From contig NZ_QFRW01000080.1 in the NCBI RefSeq assembly GCF_003265355.1, forward strand, positions 48,002-112,001: a DNA stretch of 64,000 nucleotides, written 5' to 3'. Numbering within the stretch: position 1 is the stretch's first letter; each line of letters begins with the position of its first letter. The notes under the pieces were generated by a model, which saw nothing but the letters and a program-made list of their open reading frames with translations, did no database searches and was not told where the DNA came from. A program made the position numbers and the translations under genes. This document shows positions 8,607-17,584 of this stretch, one piece after another. This DNA comes from Glycomyces dulcitolivorans (GTDB lineage: Bacteria; Actinomycetota; Actinomycetes; Mycobacteriales; Micromonosporaceae).

Positions 8607-9437
8607 CCCGTAGCCGCCGAGCCCGTCGCCCTTGAACAGGTAGAGCAGGTTCGCGGCGGGCTCGCGGCCGAGCCAGTCCGCGTGGCCGTCGCCGTCGAAG
8701 TCACCGACCGCGGCCGCCGACTCCATGACGTCCCAGCCGCAGTCGAACAGCACCCGCGGTGCGAACCCCGAGGTCGCGGGCCCAGCATAGAAGTACATGC
8801 ACTCGTCGGCGGTGCTCACGCCGACGACATCGGCCAGGCCGTCCTCGTTCATGTCCCCGACCGCGGTCAGCTCCCGCACCTGGTCGAAGCCCGACCCGAT
8901 GGCCGACTGGACACCGTGCGAACCCGTCCCGGTGCCCGGGTACAGCCAGAGGGTCCCCGTCCCGGCCTCGGAGGCGATGAAGTCGGTCTTGCCGTCGCCG
9001 GTGTAGTCGTGCCCGGAGACGATGGCGCTCATGGCGTTCCAGCCGCGGCCGATCCGCACGGCGGCGTCGAAGCCGCTCCCGTTGCCCGGGTAGAAGTACA
9101 GGGCGCCCGTGGACGCCACCCGGCCGAGGAGGTCGGCGTGGCCGTCCCCGTCGAGGTCACCGGCGGTCTCGATGAGGTTCATGCCGTTCCAGTTCTGGCC
9201 GACCTGGGAGCGGGGGAGGAAGCCGCCCGCGCCGTCGCCGGGCCACAGCTCCAGGGCCCCGGTCTGGTCCCGGCGCGCGATCACGTCGTCGAAGCCGTCC
9301 CCGTCGTAGTCGTAGTTCCCGGCGGTCGTCTGCTCGGCCGTCTGCGCCTGGGCCGCAACCGGGACGGTGAGGAACGCGATTGCCGCGGCCAGCGCGGCGG
9401 CGAGGCGCAACGCCCGGGCGAAGCAGCTGTCAGCCAT
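8559..9437 (-). CDS. Secreted FG-GAP/VCBS repeat beta-propeller protein
   Basis: A 292-residue protein with a Sec signal peptide (hydrophobic stretch about residues 10-28, Ala-Gln-Ala cleavage region). Five calcium-binding repeats of the type YDYDGDGFDD, DLDGDGHAD and DYTGDGKTD are followed by short blades. ATG 9437 has a perfect GGAGG six bases upstream; the ATG/GTG options further upstream lack one. Such propellers bind ligands or act as adhesins; no catalytic domain is fused here. It runs convergent to the glycosyltransferases and overlaps the last of them by 48 bases. Confidence 0.8.
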   Translation of the reverse strand: MADSCFARALRLAAALAAAIAFLTVPVAAQAQTAEQTTAGNYDYDGDGFDDVIARRDQTGALELWPGDGAGGFLPRSQVGQNWNGMNLIETAGDLDGDGHADLLGRVASTGALYFYPGNGSGFDAAVRIGRGWNAMSAIVSGHDYTGDGKTDFIASEAGTGTLWLYPGTGTGSHGVQSAIGSGFDQVRELTAVGDMNEDGLADVVGVSTADECMYFYAGPATSGFAPRVLFDCGWDVMESAAAVGDFDGDGHADWLGREPAANLLYLFKGDGLGGYGSSPVIDSGWNTMTIA

Positions 9438-9614
9438 GATTCCTCCGCGGCAGTGGCCGAGTACACGGAACGTGATCGTCCACATTCAATGATAGTCGCG
9501 GGCGCGTTCCAGCGGATTCCCGCTAAAGGGGGGAAAATCCGCGAAATCGGGTTACGCTCCGGTGCGTGCTCGTGCGAGCCCGCGCCTCAAGCCGCCGAAC
9601 GGGAAAGGAGCGCC

Positions 9615-10253
9615 ATGGCATTCGCCTTCCTGCGCCGGCACCGACTCGCCCTCCTCGCCGCCGTCGCGCCGCTCGCGGCCCTGCTCGTCGTCACCGCGCC
9701 CGCGCTCGTCCAGGGCGCCGAGGAACAGACCGACGACAACCCGAACTTCCGCCGCGTCGCCCTCACCAGCCCCGGCGCGACCCTCGACATCCTCGGCCAG
9801 CCCGAACCGCTCGGCACCGGCGCCTTCGCCGGCGAGGTCGACCTCGCCCGCCAGCCCGGAGAGGAGGCCATGACCACCGCGAACCTCGTGCTCGCGATGT
9901 CCGGCGAACCGAGCACCTCCTTCGGCGACGTCGCCGTCACCATCCGCCACGACAGCCTCGCCGACTACCGGTACAACCCCGACACGCCCTCGATCGTCTT
10001 CAGCACCGGCCTCGAATTCGAGGCCGAGCGGGCCCCGACCATCGGCGTCCGCGGCCAGCACGTCTTCCTCTACACCGGCGCGCTCCGGCTGCTGCCGACC
10101 GAGACCGTCGAACCGACCGTGTTCCCGCCCGAAGGCCAGACCTTCCGGCTCCCGAGCCCCGTCCTGCTCTGGGAAGGCGCGCAAGGCGTCACGAGTTCCG
10201 AGCCCATCGGCATGCTGACCGCCTTCGAAGTCACCGTCACCCATCCCGCCTAG
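9615..10253 (+). CDS. Secreted protein of unknown function
   Basis: A 212-residue protein from ATG 9615, preceded by AAAGGAG. A signal peptide (about residues 8-35, ending ALVQGAEE) is followed by a soluble, probably beta-rich domain with no motif I recognise. It is 19 bases before the gene at 10273, so the two secreted proteins likely share an mRNA. It could be a carbohydrate-binding accessory to the propeller-type protein that follows, but nothing in the sequence proves this. Confidence 0.6.
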   Translation: MAFAFLRRHRLALLAAVAPLAALLVVTAPALVQGAEEQTDDNPNFRRVALTSPGATLDILGQPEPLGTGAFAGEVDLARQPGEEAMTTANLVLAMSGEPSTSFGDVAVTIRHDSLADYRYNPDTPSIVFSTGLEFEAERAPTIGVRGQHVFLYTGALRLLPTETVEPTVFPPEGQTFRLPSPVLLWEGAQGVTSSEPIGMLTAFEVTVTHPA

Positions 10254-10272
10254 CTCCGAAGGGACCGCAGCC

Positions 10273-11658
10273 ATGAGCACGACGCCGCGCCGACGCCTGG
10301 CGGTGGTCGCCTCCGGCGTCCTGACCGCGCTCATCGCCGGCATCCCCTCCTTCGCCGAAGAGGCACCCGCCGGCCCCGTGCTCGAATTCGCCGCCGCCAC
10401 GTGCAGCGCCGCAGGCGAACTGGAGGTCGAGTTCACGCTGACCGGACCGGTCGATGCGGCCTCCACCGTGACCGCCGTCGGCGTCCAGGTCGCCTCCCAA
10501 CCGGAACCGCTCCCCGCAGCCGCGCTGGCGGGCACCCTCCGGCCCGGCGCCGAACTGCCCGATGCGGGCGCGCTGTCGGGCGCGGCGATCGTGCCGCCGC
10601 GCGGCGGGCCCGTCGTGTTCACGGCCGAACTCGCCTCTCCCGCAGGCGAATCGACCGAGCTGCGGACCGAGACCGTCCTGGAGCCCTGCGAGCCGGTCGT
10701 CCCGAACGAGGAGCTCGAAGTCCCCGGCCGGGTCTGGGGGCCCTACGGCGGCAAGCGGACCATCCCGACGCACGTCTCGCCGACCGGCGGCCAGACGACG
10801 CACCCGAGCGTCGTGCGCATCCCCGGCGGCTGGAACGGCTTCGAGTACTGGATGGCGCACACGCCTTATCCCGGAAGCAACTCCGGCTACGAGGACCCGA
10901 ACATCGTGGCCTCCCACGACGGCGTCACCTGGGTCGTCCCGCCCGGCCTGACCAACCCCATCGACGACCAGCCGGGCCTGCCCGGGCCGTACAACTCCGA
11001 CACCGACCTGACGATGGGCCCGGGGAACACGATGTACGTGTTCTGGCGGGTCGTGATCCCCGACGCGACGCAGGAGCGCATCAAATACGCGAGCTCGACC
11101 GACGGCGTCCACTGGTCGGCCCCGGGCGAGGCCTTCCGGAACTCGATGAGCGTGCGCCGGCCGCTGTCCCCGGCGTTCCTGTACGAGGACGGCCGATGGA
11201 CCATGTGGACGGTCAACATCACCCGCTCCCCCAACCGGATCGAGTACGCCGTCGGCGGCGCCACCCCGACGCGCGCCCTCTGGGGCCCGCCGGTCGCCGT
11301 CGAGGTCGGCACCATGCAGAAGGACAAGGAGCCCTGGCACCTGTCGATGACCAAGGACGGCGACGAGTACATCGGCCTCCTCAACGACACCGTCATCGGC
11401 TCCACCGGCCGCGACGGCGACCTCCTCTTCCTCGCCGGGGAGACGCCGACCGCGTTCCTCAACTCCGCCAAGTCGACCGTGCCGCGCACCAAGCCCTTCC
11501 AGCACGACCACCTGTACCGCGCCACCATGCTCGTCGGCACCGAGTACGGCAAGCCCGGCTACCGCATGTGGTACTCGGCCCGCATGGCCCTCAACCCGGA
11601 CGTGTGGAACGTCCAGGACACCTTCCTCCACGGAGCCGACGTCCACGGCGCGCCCTGA
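10273..11658 (+). CDS. Secreted five-bladed beta-propeller protein, glycosidase-like
   Basis: A 461-residue protein. A signal peptide (residues 9-28) and a beta-sandwich-like N-terminal region (about 35-140) lead into a propeller with repeated motifs: HPSVVRIPGGW, YWMAHTPYPG, YEDPNIVASHDGVTW and RIKYASSTDGVHWSAPG. Asp-containing blade starts of this kind occur in GH43/GH32/GH117-like clans and sialidase-like folds. I cannot name a family or substrate from sequence alone. A strong hairpin follows the stop at 11664. It probably binds or trims an extracellular glycan. Confidence 0.6.
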   Translation: MSTTPRRRLAVVASGVLTALIAGIPSFAEEAPAGPVLEFAAATCSAAGELEVEFTLTGPVDAASTVTAVGVQVASQPEPLPAAALAGTLRPGAELPDAGALSGAAIVPPRGGPVVFTAELASPAGESTELRTETVLEPCEPVVPNEELEVPGRVWGPYGGKRTIPTHVSPTGGQTTHPSVVRIPGGWNGFEYWMAHTPYPGSNSGYEDPNIVASHDGVTWVVPPGLTNPIDDQPGLPGPYNSDTDLTMGPGNTMYVFWRVVIPDATQERIKYASSTDGVHWSAPGEAFRNSMSVRRPLSPAFLYEDGRWTMWTVNITRSPNRIEYAVGGATPTRALWGPPVAVEVGTMQKDKEPWHLSMTKDGDEYIGLLNDTVIGSTGRDGDLLFLAGETPTAFLNSAKSTVPRTKPFQHDHLYRATMLVGTEYGKPGYRMWYSARMALNPDVWNVQDTFLHGADVHGAP

Positions 11659-11663
11659 CCGAA

Positions 11664-11703
11664 GCCGAAGGGGCCGAGCGCATTCGTGTTCGGCCCCTTC
11701 GGC
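11664..11703. terminator. Bidirectional terminator hairpin between convergent genes
   Basis: A 14-base stem (GCCGAAGGGGCCGA pairing with its complement ending at 11703) closes a 12-base loop. It sits 5 bases after the stop at 11658 and 5 bases before the end of the convergent gene at 11709, so it can serve both. The same core recurs at 13869. Confidence 0.75.
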
Positions 11704-11708
11704 CTGCG

Positions 11709-12368
11709 TCAGTCCCGGAAGGCCGACCGCACCAGCGCTCCGAGCTCCACGGTCAAGTCCTCGACGGACACGCCGCCCGGCCCGAAGTGCTTGTCATCGA
11801 ACCCGTTCCCGCCCGGGATGTCTCGACTTTCGATCGTCAACCGCAGGTTGCTCTCCGACGCGATGCACTCGTACCGCGAGGTGTCGAGGTCGGTGTCCAC
11901 CTGGCGGCAGAGGCCGTGCTCCCAGCCGTCGAGCTTCTCGGCATCCGCATACCAGTCCTCCGAGCCGAGTCCCAGGCCCTCCTCGATCGACGGGTCGAAT
12001 TCGCCGTAGGCGCGATCGCCGTCGACGTCGATCGTCACGGACAGCCGCTGCCCGCCGCCGCCCTCGGCGCGCCAGGTCCATTCGCACTCGTATCGAAGCG
12101 AGGACCCCTGGTCGGCGAGTTCGGGCCGAGCTTCCCCGGCCCCTTCCCATTCGAGCAATTCGGAGGCGGTGCTCCCGCCGCCGAAACACGATTCGAACCA
12201 GGCAGCAGGCACGGCGGGGTCGTATTCGAGGCGCAGGCGCATCAGCCACGGCATCAGGGCGACGGCGAAAGCGAGGACTGCCACGACGATCGCCGCGATC
12301 ACCTTGCGCCGCCTCGACCAGGGCGCCCACTTCCCTTTGGGGGCAGCGGGACTAGAAGCTGGATTCAT
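11709..12368 (-). CDS. Single-pass membrane protein in ESX-type operon
   Basis: A 219-residue protein from ATG 12368, overlapping the end of the upstream gene by 17 bases. One membrane helix (about residues 22-40, IAAIVVAVLAFAVALMPWLM) anchors an extracytoplasmic domain with paired Cys (SCFGGG, YECEW, LCRQVD, YECIA) that could form disulfides. No family recognised. Its place as last gene of a run with two ESX-type proteins suggests a partner, receptor or immunity-like role, but that is inference only. Confidence 0.6.
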   Translation of the reverse strand: MNPASSPAAPKGKWAPWSRRRKVIAAIVVAVLAFAVALMPWLMRLRLEYDPAVPAAWFESCFGGGSTASELLEWEGAGEARPELADQGSSLRYECEWTWRAEGGGGQRLSVTIDVDGDRAYGEFDPSIEEGLGLGSEDWYADAEKLDGWEHGLCRQVDTDLDTSRYECIASESNLRLTIESRDIPGGNGFDDKHFGPGGVSVEDLTVELGALVRSAFRD

Positions 12369-13293
12369 GGTGGAAGGATTCCGTGTCCACGTCTCCCGCA
12401 CCAGGAGGTGCGGGAATCTCGATCTGGCGCATGGTCCATTCGCTGCGAAGTGCGTCGATCGCGTCGTAGATCTCCTGGTCGGCGGTGTTGACGGCCTCCT
12501 CGACCTCGACCAGGTTGGCGTCGAGCGCGTCGATGAACTCCTCCAGGCTCTTCGCCGACATCTCCTTCTCGACCTGCTGGATGCTGTACACGCCCGAGGC
12601 CAGGGCCCCGGCGCCCCCTCCGATCGCCGATGCCAGTGCCGCCGCGCCCGCGGCGGCCGCCAGGCCGAATCCCATGGTGGCGAGGCCGATCACCGTGACT
12701 CCCACCGCCACGGTCAGCGCCGACTGGGCCGCCCAGTACCCCTCGATGAGGCTCTGCGCGAGCTCGATCGCGCCCTTCATCTGGCTGCGGAGGGCCCCGC
12801 CCGCGGCCGTCACCATCTCGTCGAGGGACATGCACGCGTTGATAGCCGAGGCGAGGAGCTCGGCTTGACGGGCCTGCGCCGGGGCGTATCCCGAGAAGTA
12901 CTCCTCGAACGCCTCGGCGGCGTCTCCATACCAGTTCCCGATCTTGCCCAGTATGTTTCCGGGTGCGCCTTCTAGGTCGACCAGGTCCACGGCGATCGCT
13001 TCAAGCGTCCCCTGAGCGGAGCGGAAGGGCTCAGGGGCGATGCCGACGATGCGCCTGCACCGGTCGGGGAGGTTGCCGAGGAAGTCCAGGCCCCCGTCGG
13101 GGTACTGCTCGTCGACCTGGCGGAGCGCTCCCTCGTAGTAGATCGGGAAGCTCGGGCCGCCGGTCAGCGACGCGGCTGCGGTGATTACATTCCATTCGAC
13201 CACGGCGACTTCGAGGGCCAGCAGCTCCCTGATCTTGGGGGCCAGGTCGGAGAGGTCGCTCTCCAGCTGGTCGAGCGTGTATCGGTCTGCCAC
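12352..13293 (-). CDS. WXG-like ESX substrate with hydrophobic centre
   Basis: A 313-residue helical protein from GTG 13293 (AAGGAG 12 bases before). It has a W-x-G motif (NWYGDAAEAFEEYF, about residue 120), then a hydrophobic Ala/Gly-rich pair of helices (about 188-235, AAAAGAAALASAIGGGAGALASG), then a helical tail. The layout matches large WXG100/LXG-like ESX substrates of actinobacteria. It lies between a small helical gene and a membrane protein gene. No toxin domain is visible at its C-terminus. Confidence 0.65.
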   Translation of the reverse strand: MADRYTLDQLESDLSDLAPKIRELLALEVAVVEWNVITAAASLTGGPSFPIYYEGALRQVDEQYPDGGLDFLGNLPDRCRRIVGIAPEPFRSAQGTLEAIAVDLVDLEGAPGNILGKIGNWYGDAAEAFEEYFSGYAPAQARQAELLASAINACMSLDEMVTAAGGALRSQMKGAIELAQSLIEGYWAAQSALTVAVGVTVIGLATMGFGLAAAAGAAALASAIGGGAGALASGVYSIQQVEKEMSAKSLEEFIDALDANLVEVEEAVNTADQEIYDAIDALRSEWTMRQIEIPAPPGAGDVDTESFHHESSF

Positions 13294-13322
13294 GGTGTGC
13301 GGGCTCCTTCTGAATGCGGAGT

Positions 13323-13769
13323 TCAGTCCTTCGGGACGGGTTGACTGCGGCCCTCGGACTCCGGGTACACCGGGTCGCGGGGCGGCGGAGGCGTCTGGCC
13401 GGTGGGGAAGTCCTCGGACCGGTAGGAGTCGAAGTCGGTGCGGGTCGCATCGTCGGTGTCGGCGTAGTTCTCCGTGACGTCGATCAGCGTGGCTGCGGCG
13501 GACTCGATGTTCTCGCTGCTCCGCGCGAACGCGTACTGCACATCGTCCCGGAGGGAGACCAGCGCCGAACCGGAGCGGAGCGCGCTCTGGCCGCGTGCGA
13601 CCGTGCCGGCGACCGGCGCGGGGTTCAGGTTGCAGGAGCCGGTCTCGTCGACCTGCGAGGAGAATCCGCTGTACAGCGATGCGAGGGGACGCAGGTCGTT
13701 CTGGGCCACTTCGTAGAGCTCGTAGAGGTCGGCGGCGAACTGGCCGCCTTCGCCGGGGGAGTCGGGCAT
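13323..13769 (-). CDS. Small helical ESX-associated protein
   Basis: A 148-residue protein from ATG 13769 with AGGAG upstream. The first 100 residues look helical with no membrane segment; the last 35 are Pro- and acid-rich (TPPPPRDPVYPESEG). It resembles the small first genes of ESX substrate cassettes but lacks a clear W-x-G motif. The following gene starts 29 bases after its stop. Function assigned from position and fold type only. Confidence 0.5.
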   Translation of the reverse strand: MPDSPGEGGQFAADLYELYEVAQNDLRPLASLYSGFSSQVDETGSCNLNPAPVAGTVARGQSALRSGSALVSLRDDVQYAFARSSENIESAAATLIDVTENYADTDDATRTDFDSYRSEDFPTGQTPPPPRDPVYPESEGRSQPVPKD

Positions 13770-13868
13770 GCGGAGGCTCCTGGGGTCACAGGGGAATAAC
13801 GCGTCATTGCGGGGTTACACGAGGCTACCGTGGATTTGTCGGGGATGCGGTACTTGGTTCCGGCATGG

Positions 13869-13904
13869 CGAAGGGGCCGAACGCGATCGCGTTCGGCCCC
13901 TTCG
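13869..13904 (-). terminator. Perfect palindrome, terminator after the sugar ABC operon
   Basis: A 36-base perfect inverted repeat (arms around GAAGGGGCCGAACGCGA) follows the end of the permease gene at 13910 and precedes the ESX-type cluster transcribed in the same direction. There is no strong T tract. It shares its core with the hairpin at 11664. Confidence 0.7.
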
Positions 13905-13909
13905 GCGGT

Positions 13910-14806
13910 TCAGCCCTTGATGGCCCCCGTCAGCACGCCAGAAGTGAAGTAGCGCTGGAGGAACGGGTAGACCACCAGGATGGGGAGCGTCGCGAGGACG
14001 ATGACCGCCATCTGGAGGGTGACGCCGGGCGGGGGCGGGGCGTCGCCTGCGAGGGTGGCGCCGGGGATCTGGACTCCGGCGAGGACGTACTGCTGGAGGA
14101 CGACCTGGATGGGCCATTTCTCGGAGTCGTTGATGTAGAGGAGGGCGTTGAAGTAGGTGTTCCAGTAGCCGACCGCGTAGAACAGGCCCATGACGGCGAG
14201 TACGGGTTTGGACAGGGGGAGGACGATCTGGAGGAAGATCCGCCATTCGCCCGCGCCGTCGATCCGGGCCGCTTCGATGAGTTCTTCGGGGAGTCCTTGG
14301 AAGAAGTTCCTGATGACGATCATGTTGAAGGCGGAGATGAGGCCGGGGACGATCAGGGACCAGGTGGAGTCGAGGAGGCCGAGGTATTTGATGAGCATGA
14401 AGTTCGGGATGATGCCCGCGCTGAAGAACATCGTCGCGAGGATCATGACGAGGACGATCTTGGCGCCGGGGACTTGGCGGGTGCGGACCAGGCCCCACGC
14501 GAGCATCGAGGTCGCGGCGAGGGACAGGAGCGTGCCGGTGACGGTGATGAACAGGGAGTTCTGGAGGCCCTGGGTGACGGTGCCGCCGTTGAAGATCGCC
14601 CGGTAGGCGTCCAGGGAGAACTCGGTGGGGAAGACGACGCCGGCCCGCGCCTGGGACGGGGACGCGAAGCTCATCGCGATCACGTACACCAGCGGGTAGA
14701 GCATGGTGATCACGATCAGGGTGATGACCAGGGCCTTCACCCCGCGGATCCAGAGCGAGGGCGGGTTCATCCACGGCGGGACGCCCTTGGAGACTGCTGC
14801 GGTCAT
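13910..14806 (-). CDS. Carbohydrate ABC transporter permease (LplC/YtcP type)
   Basis: A 298-residue permease with six membrane helices. The binding-protein-dependent transport signature (EELIEAARIDGAGEW, about residues 180-195) contacts the ATPase. Ending, length and spacing match the COG0395 LplC/YtcP branch, which pairs with LplB permeases for oligosaccharides, often uronate-containing. Its ATG overlaps the stop of the upstream permease (ATGATGA region, 14804-14808). Third gene of the 17441-13910 operon; no ATPase is encoded with it. Confidence 0.9.
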   Translation of the reverse strand: MTAAVSKGVPPWMNPPSLWIRGVKALVITLIVITMLYPLVYVIAMSFASPSQARAGVVFPTEFSLDAYRAIFNGGTVTQGLQNSLFITVTGTLLSLAATSMLAWGLVRTRQVPGAKIVLVMILATMFFSAGIIPNFMLIKYLGLLDSTWSLIVPGLISAFNMIVIRNFFQGLPEELIEAARIDGAGEWRIFLQIVLPLSKPVLAVMGLFYAVGYWNTYFNALLYINDSEKWPIQVVLQQYVLAGVQIPGATLAGDAPPPPGVTLQMAVIVLATLPILVVYPFLQRYFTSGVLTGAIKG

Positions 14807-15783
14807 CAGAAGATCCCTTCTCCGCCGAGGCGTTTGGCGAGGCGGTTGGCCGAGAGGACGAGGATCGTGCCGATGACGCCCTTGAGCAGGCCTGCCGCCG
14901 TCGCGATGCCCCACTGGCCGCCGAGGACGCCGCGGAAGTACACGAACGTGTCGAGGACTTCGGCCGCTTCGGCGCCGACCATGGGCTGCTGGAGCAGGAG
15001 CTGCTCGAAGCCGACGGTGAGGATCGAGCCGATGTTGAGGATGAGCAGGAGCGTCGCGACCGGGACGAGGGCCGGGAGTGTGATGTGCCAGGTCCGCTGC
15101 CAGCCGGAGGCGCCGTCGATCGCGGCGGCTTCGTAGCGCTCGGAGGGGATGCCGGCGATGGCGGCGAAGAAGATGATGGTGCCCCAGCCGCAGTCCTTCC
15201 AGATGCCTTGCAGGACCACGAGGATCTTGAAGGTGTCGGCGTTCGTCATCGCGTCGAACCCGGTCATCCCCCAGCCGTCGAGGATGCCGGCGACGAGGCC
15301 GCCGCCGCCGAGGACCTGCTGCCACACGGAGATGACGATGACCCAGGACAGGAAGTACGGCAGGTAGACGACCGTCTGGATCATCCGCCTGACGCGGTCG
15401 GAGAGCAGCGAGTTGAGCAGGAGTGCGAGGGCGATCGGGGCGGGGAAGGCGAAGGCCAGTTGCAGCACCGCGATGATGAGCGTGTTGCGAAGGGCCATGA
15501 GGACTTCGGGGTCGGCCCAGATGGCCGTGAAGTTCGCGAAGCCCACCCACGGGGAGCCCTCGATGCCGCGGAACGGGGTGTACTCCTGGAACGCGACCAC
15601 GTTGCCGAGCATCGGCACGTACGCGAACACCAGGAAGAACAGGAAGCCGGGGACGATGAACGTGTACGCCCAGCGTTCGCGCCAGATCCGCTGGCGCAGT
15701 GAGGCTTTCCGCTTCACGGGTAGGGAAGGCCCCGGGGCCCGCTCGGTGCGGGTCCCGGGGTCTGCGGCGGTCTGCGCGGTCAC
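14806..15783 (-). CDS. Carbohydrate ABC transporter permease (LplB type)
   Basis: A 325-residue membrane protein. A cytoplasmic N-terminus is followed by six helices starting YTFIVPGFLFFLVFAYVPML, with the EAA loop ERYEAAAIDGASGW. It is an LplB/YteP-type partner of the following LplC-type permease. The start is GTG 15783, which overlaps the stop of the binding-protein gene (GTGA); no better start exists. The overlaps at both ends imply the three transport proteins are made in fixed ratio. Confidence 0.9.
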   Translation of the reverse strand: MTAQTAADPGTRTERAPGPSLPVKRKASLRQRIWRERWAYTFIVPGFLFFLVFAYVPMLGNVVAFQEYTPFRGIEGSPWVGFANFTAIWADPEVLMALRNTLIIAVLQLAFAFPAPIALALLLNSLLSDRVRRMIQTVVYLPYFLSWVIVISVWQQVLGGGGLVAGILDGWGMTGFDAMTNADTFKILVVLQGIWKDCGWGTIIFFAAIAGIPSERYEAAAIDGASGWQRTWHITLPALVPVATLLLILNIGSILTVGFEQLLLQQPMVGAEAAEVLDTFVYFRGVLGGQWGIATAAGLLKGVIGTILVLSANRLAKRLGGEGIF

Positions 15784-17441
15784 TCGCCGGCGTCCTTGAG
15801 GGCCTGGGTGTACTCGTCCTTGACCTGCGTGCCGCCCTGCGACTTGTAGTTGTCCACGAAGGACTGGAGGTCGTCGACGCTCTCGCGGCCGGTGACGACG
15901 CCGCGTTCGAAGTCGTCCCAGAGGGTCTGGAGCTGGGCGCCCTTGGCGACGAACGTGTCGGAGGCGCCTTCCAGGCCCGTGAGCGGGCGGTCGATCGAGT
16001 TCTGCGCCATGGACTCCAGGACCTGCGAGAAGGACTCCGCCCACGGGGCCTGGTTCGGGTGGCCGCGGTAGGAGTTGTCGCCCGAGACGACCGCGACGTA
16101 CTGGACGCCCAGCTCGGTGGCGTGCTCCCCGGTGGAGACCGGGATGCCGTTCTCGTCGAAGTTGTAGTGGCGGCCCTCGATGCCGCTGCCGATGAACAGG
16201 GCCTCCTCGGAACCGTATGGCGCCGAGAGGTAGTCGAGGACGTTGAGGATCTCGGTGAGCCGGTCCTCGTCCTCGGCCGCGGCGGCCGAGATGCAGGTGG
16301 AGCGGCCGTAGGGGATGTTGCGGACGACGAGCTGCTGGGAGCCGTCGAAGCCGGGCAGGTTGAAGTAGTCGAAGGTCGCGCCGGGCAGGTCGCGCTCCTT
16401 GAGCACCAGGCCGTCCGGGCTGGTGAACATGCCGCCGACGGCCTCCCAGGTGAAGGCCGCGCCGGAGACGATGTCGGCCGGGTTGGTGGTCATCGCGACC
16501 GGGTCGAACACGCCCTCGGACCAGGCCTGCGCGAGCCAGGTGAGCATCTCCTTGTAGTTCTCGGTCTCGGTGGCGTGCACCAGGTCGCCGTCGTCGTTGA
16601 GCTGCCAGTCGGGGCCGACCTTGAACAGGCGGCGCCACATGATCGGCTCGTACTTGTTCATGCCGTAGACCTTCTGGCCGCCGGGGCCGGTGCCGAGCGC
16701 CGTCACTTCTTTGAGGACGGTGAGCAGCTGGTCGGCGTCGGTCGGGGCGAGGCCGACGCTGGTCTGGCCGACGAGGTCGGTGCGCACGACCGGCAGGTTC
16801 GTGAGGGCCCAGACGACCGAGGGGATCTGGTAGATGCGGCCGTCCTTGAGGCTGGCCTTCCAGATCTCCTCGCGGCGCGCGGCCAGGTTGGGCCACTTGA
16901 GGATGTTGTCGCCCGAGAGGGTCTCGGAGAGGTCGGCGAAGGCGCCGTCGCGGATGCCCTGGAGGTTGACCGCGCTCTGGTCGTTGACGAACACGAGGTC
17001 GGGGACCTCGCCGGAGGCGAGCATGGTCGCGAACTTCTGGTCGAAGGTCGGCTGCGGCACGAACTGCGGCTCGAAGCTGACGCCGAGGCGCTCGTTGAGC
17101 TCGGCCCAGTACTGGTTGCCGTCGTCGAGGGGCATCGACGGGTCGCCCCAGGTGAGCTGGAAGGTCGTGACGGTGCCGCCGGAGCCGGGCTCGCGGTCCA
17201 CGGACTTGAAGAAGGTCTTCACCGGCTCGGTGTAGACGTTCTCCATTCCCGGTGTCTCGCTGGTGAAGTACGGCTGCACGTCGAGTTCGGGCGCGGCCTG
17301 GAACGTGGGGATGTCGTAGTCGCCGCCCGCGGCGCCGCCGACGCGGTTGTCGGAGCAGCCGGCGGCGGTGGTCCCGACGGTGGCGGCCGCGGCCGCGGCG
17401 CCGACGGCGCCGAGGAGCTTGCGGCGTGAGAATTCGACCAT
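15780..17441 (-). CDS. Tat-exported lipoprotein, extracellular sugar-binding protein (LplA/YtcQ type)
   Basis: A 553-residue protein. The signal peptide has a twin-arginine SRRKLLG motif and a lipobox (TTAAGCS), so it is folded, exported by Tat and lipid-anchored outside the membrane. It is much longer than ordinary maltose-type binding proteins but fits the LplA/YtcQ branch of family 1, which binds oligosaccharides from acidic polysaccharides. ATG 17441 follows AAAGGAGG. It heads the three-gene uptake operon, behind a promoter overlapped by an operator at 17498. Confidence 0.9.
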   Translation of the reverse strand: MVEFSRRKLLGAVGAAAAAATVGTTAAGCSDNRVGGAAGGDYDIPTFQAAPELDVQPYFTSETPGMENVYTEPVKTFFKSVDREPGSGGTVTTFQLTWGDPSMPLDDGNQYWAELNERLGVSFEPQFVPQPTFDQKFATMLASGEVPDLVFVNDQSAVNLQGIRDGAFADLSETLSGDNILKWPNLAARREEIWKASLKDGRIYQIPSVVWALTNLPVVRTDLVGQTSVGLAPTDADQLLTVLKEVTALGTGPGGQKVYGMNKYEPIMWRRLFKVGPDWQLNDDGDLVHATETENYKEMLTWLAQAWSEGVFDPVAMTTNPADIVSGAAFTWEAVGGMFTSPDGLVLKERDLPGATFDYFNLPGFDGSQQLVVRNIPYGRSTCISAAAAEDEDRLTEILNVLDYLSAPYGSEEALFIGSGIEGRHYNFDENGIPVSTGEHATELGVQYVAVVSGDNSYRGHPNQAPWAESFSQVLESMAQNSIDRPLTGLEGASDTFVAKGAQLQTLWDDFERGVVTGRESVDDLQSFVDNYKSQGGTQVKDEYTQALKDAGE

Positions 17442-17497
17442 GAGGGGCCTCCTTTGATCAACGGTGAACATATGAGGGATGTTGCTGGTCATGCGGT

Positions 17498-17511
17498 AGA
17501 GAACGGTATCA
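17498..17511 (-). promoter_or_regulatory. LacI-like operator a, over the -10 box of the uptake operon
   Basis: Read on the minus strand: TGATACCGTTCTCT. It overlaps the -10 box TACCGT (17503-17508). It belongs to a set of four near-palindromic 14-base sites with consensus AGATAACGKTYTCT, the style of LacI-family operators. Confidence 0.65.
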
Positions 17512-17532
17512 TTGAATATTGGAATCAGTCAA
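17503..17532 (-). promoter_or_regulatory. Probable promoter of the sugar-uptake operon
   Basis: On the minus strand, TTGACT (17527-17532) and TACCGT (17503-17508) are separated by 18 bases, about 60 bases before the binding-protein start at 17441. Confidence 0.6.
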
Positions 17533-17564
17533 TGATCACTGCTCTCGTACTGGATGTTTAAGAG

Positions 17565-17578
17565 AGATAACGGTTTCT
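17565..17578 (+). promoter_or_regulatory. LacI-like operator b, upstream of the uptake promoter
   Basis: AGATAACGGTTTCT. It lies about 33 bases upstream of the uptake-operon -35 box and just past the end of the dehydrogenase gene. Together with operator a it could support looping repression. Confidence 0.6.
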
Positions 17579-17584
17579 AAACGG

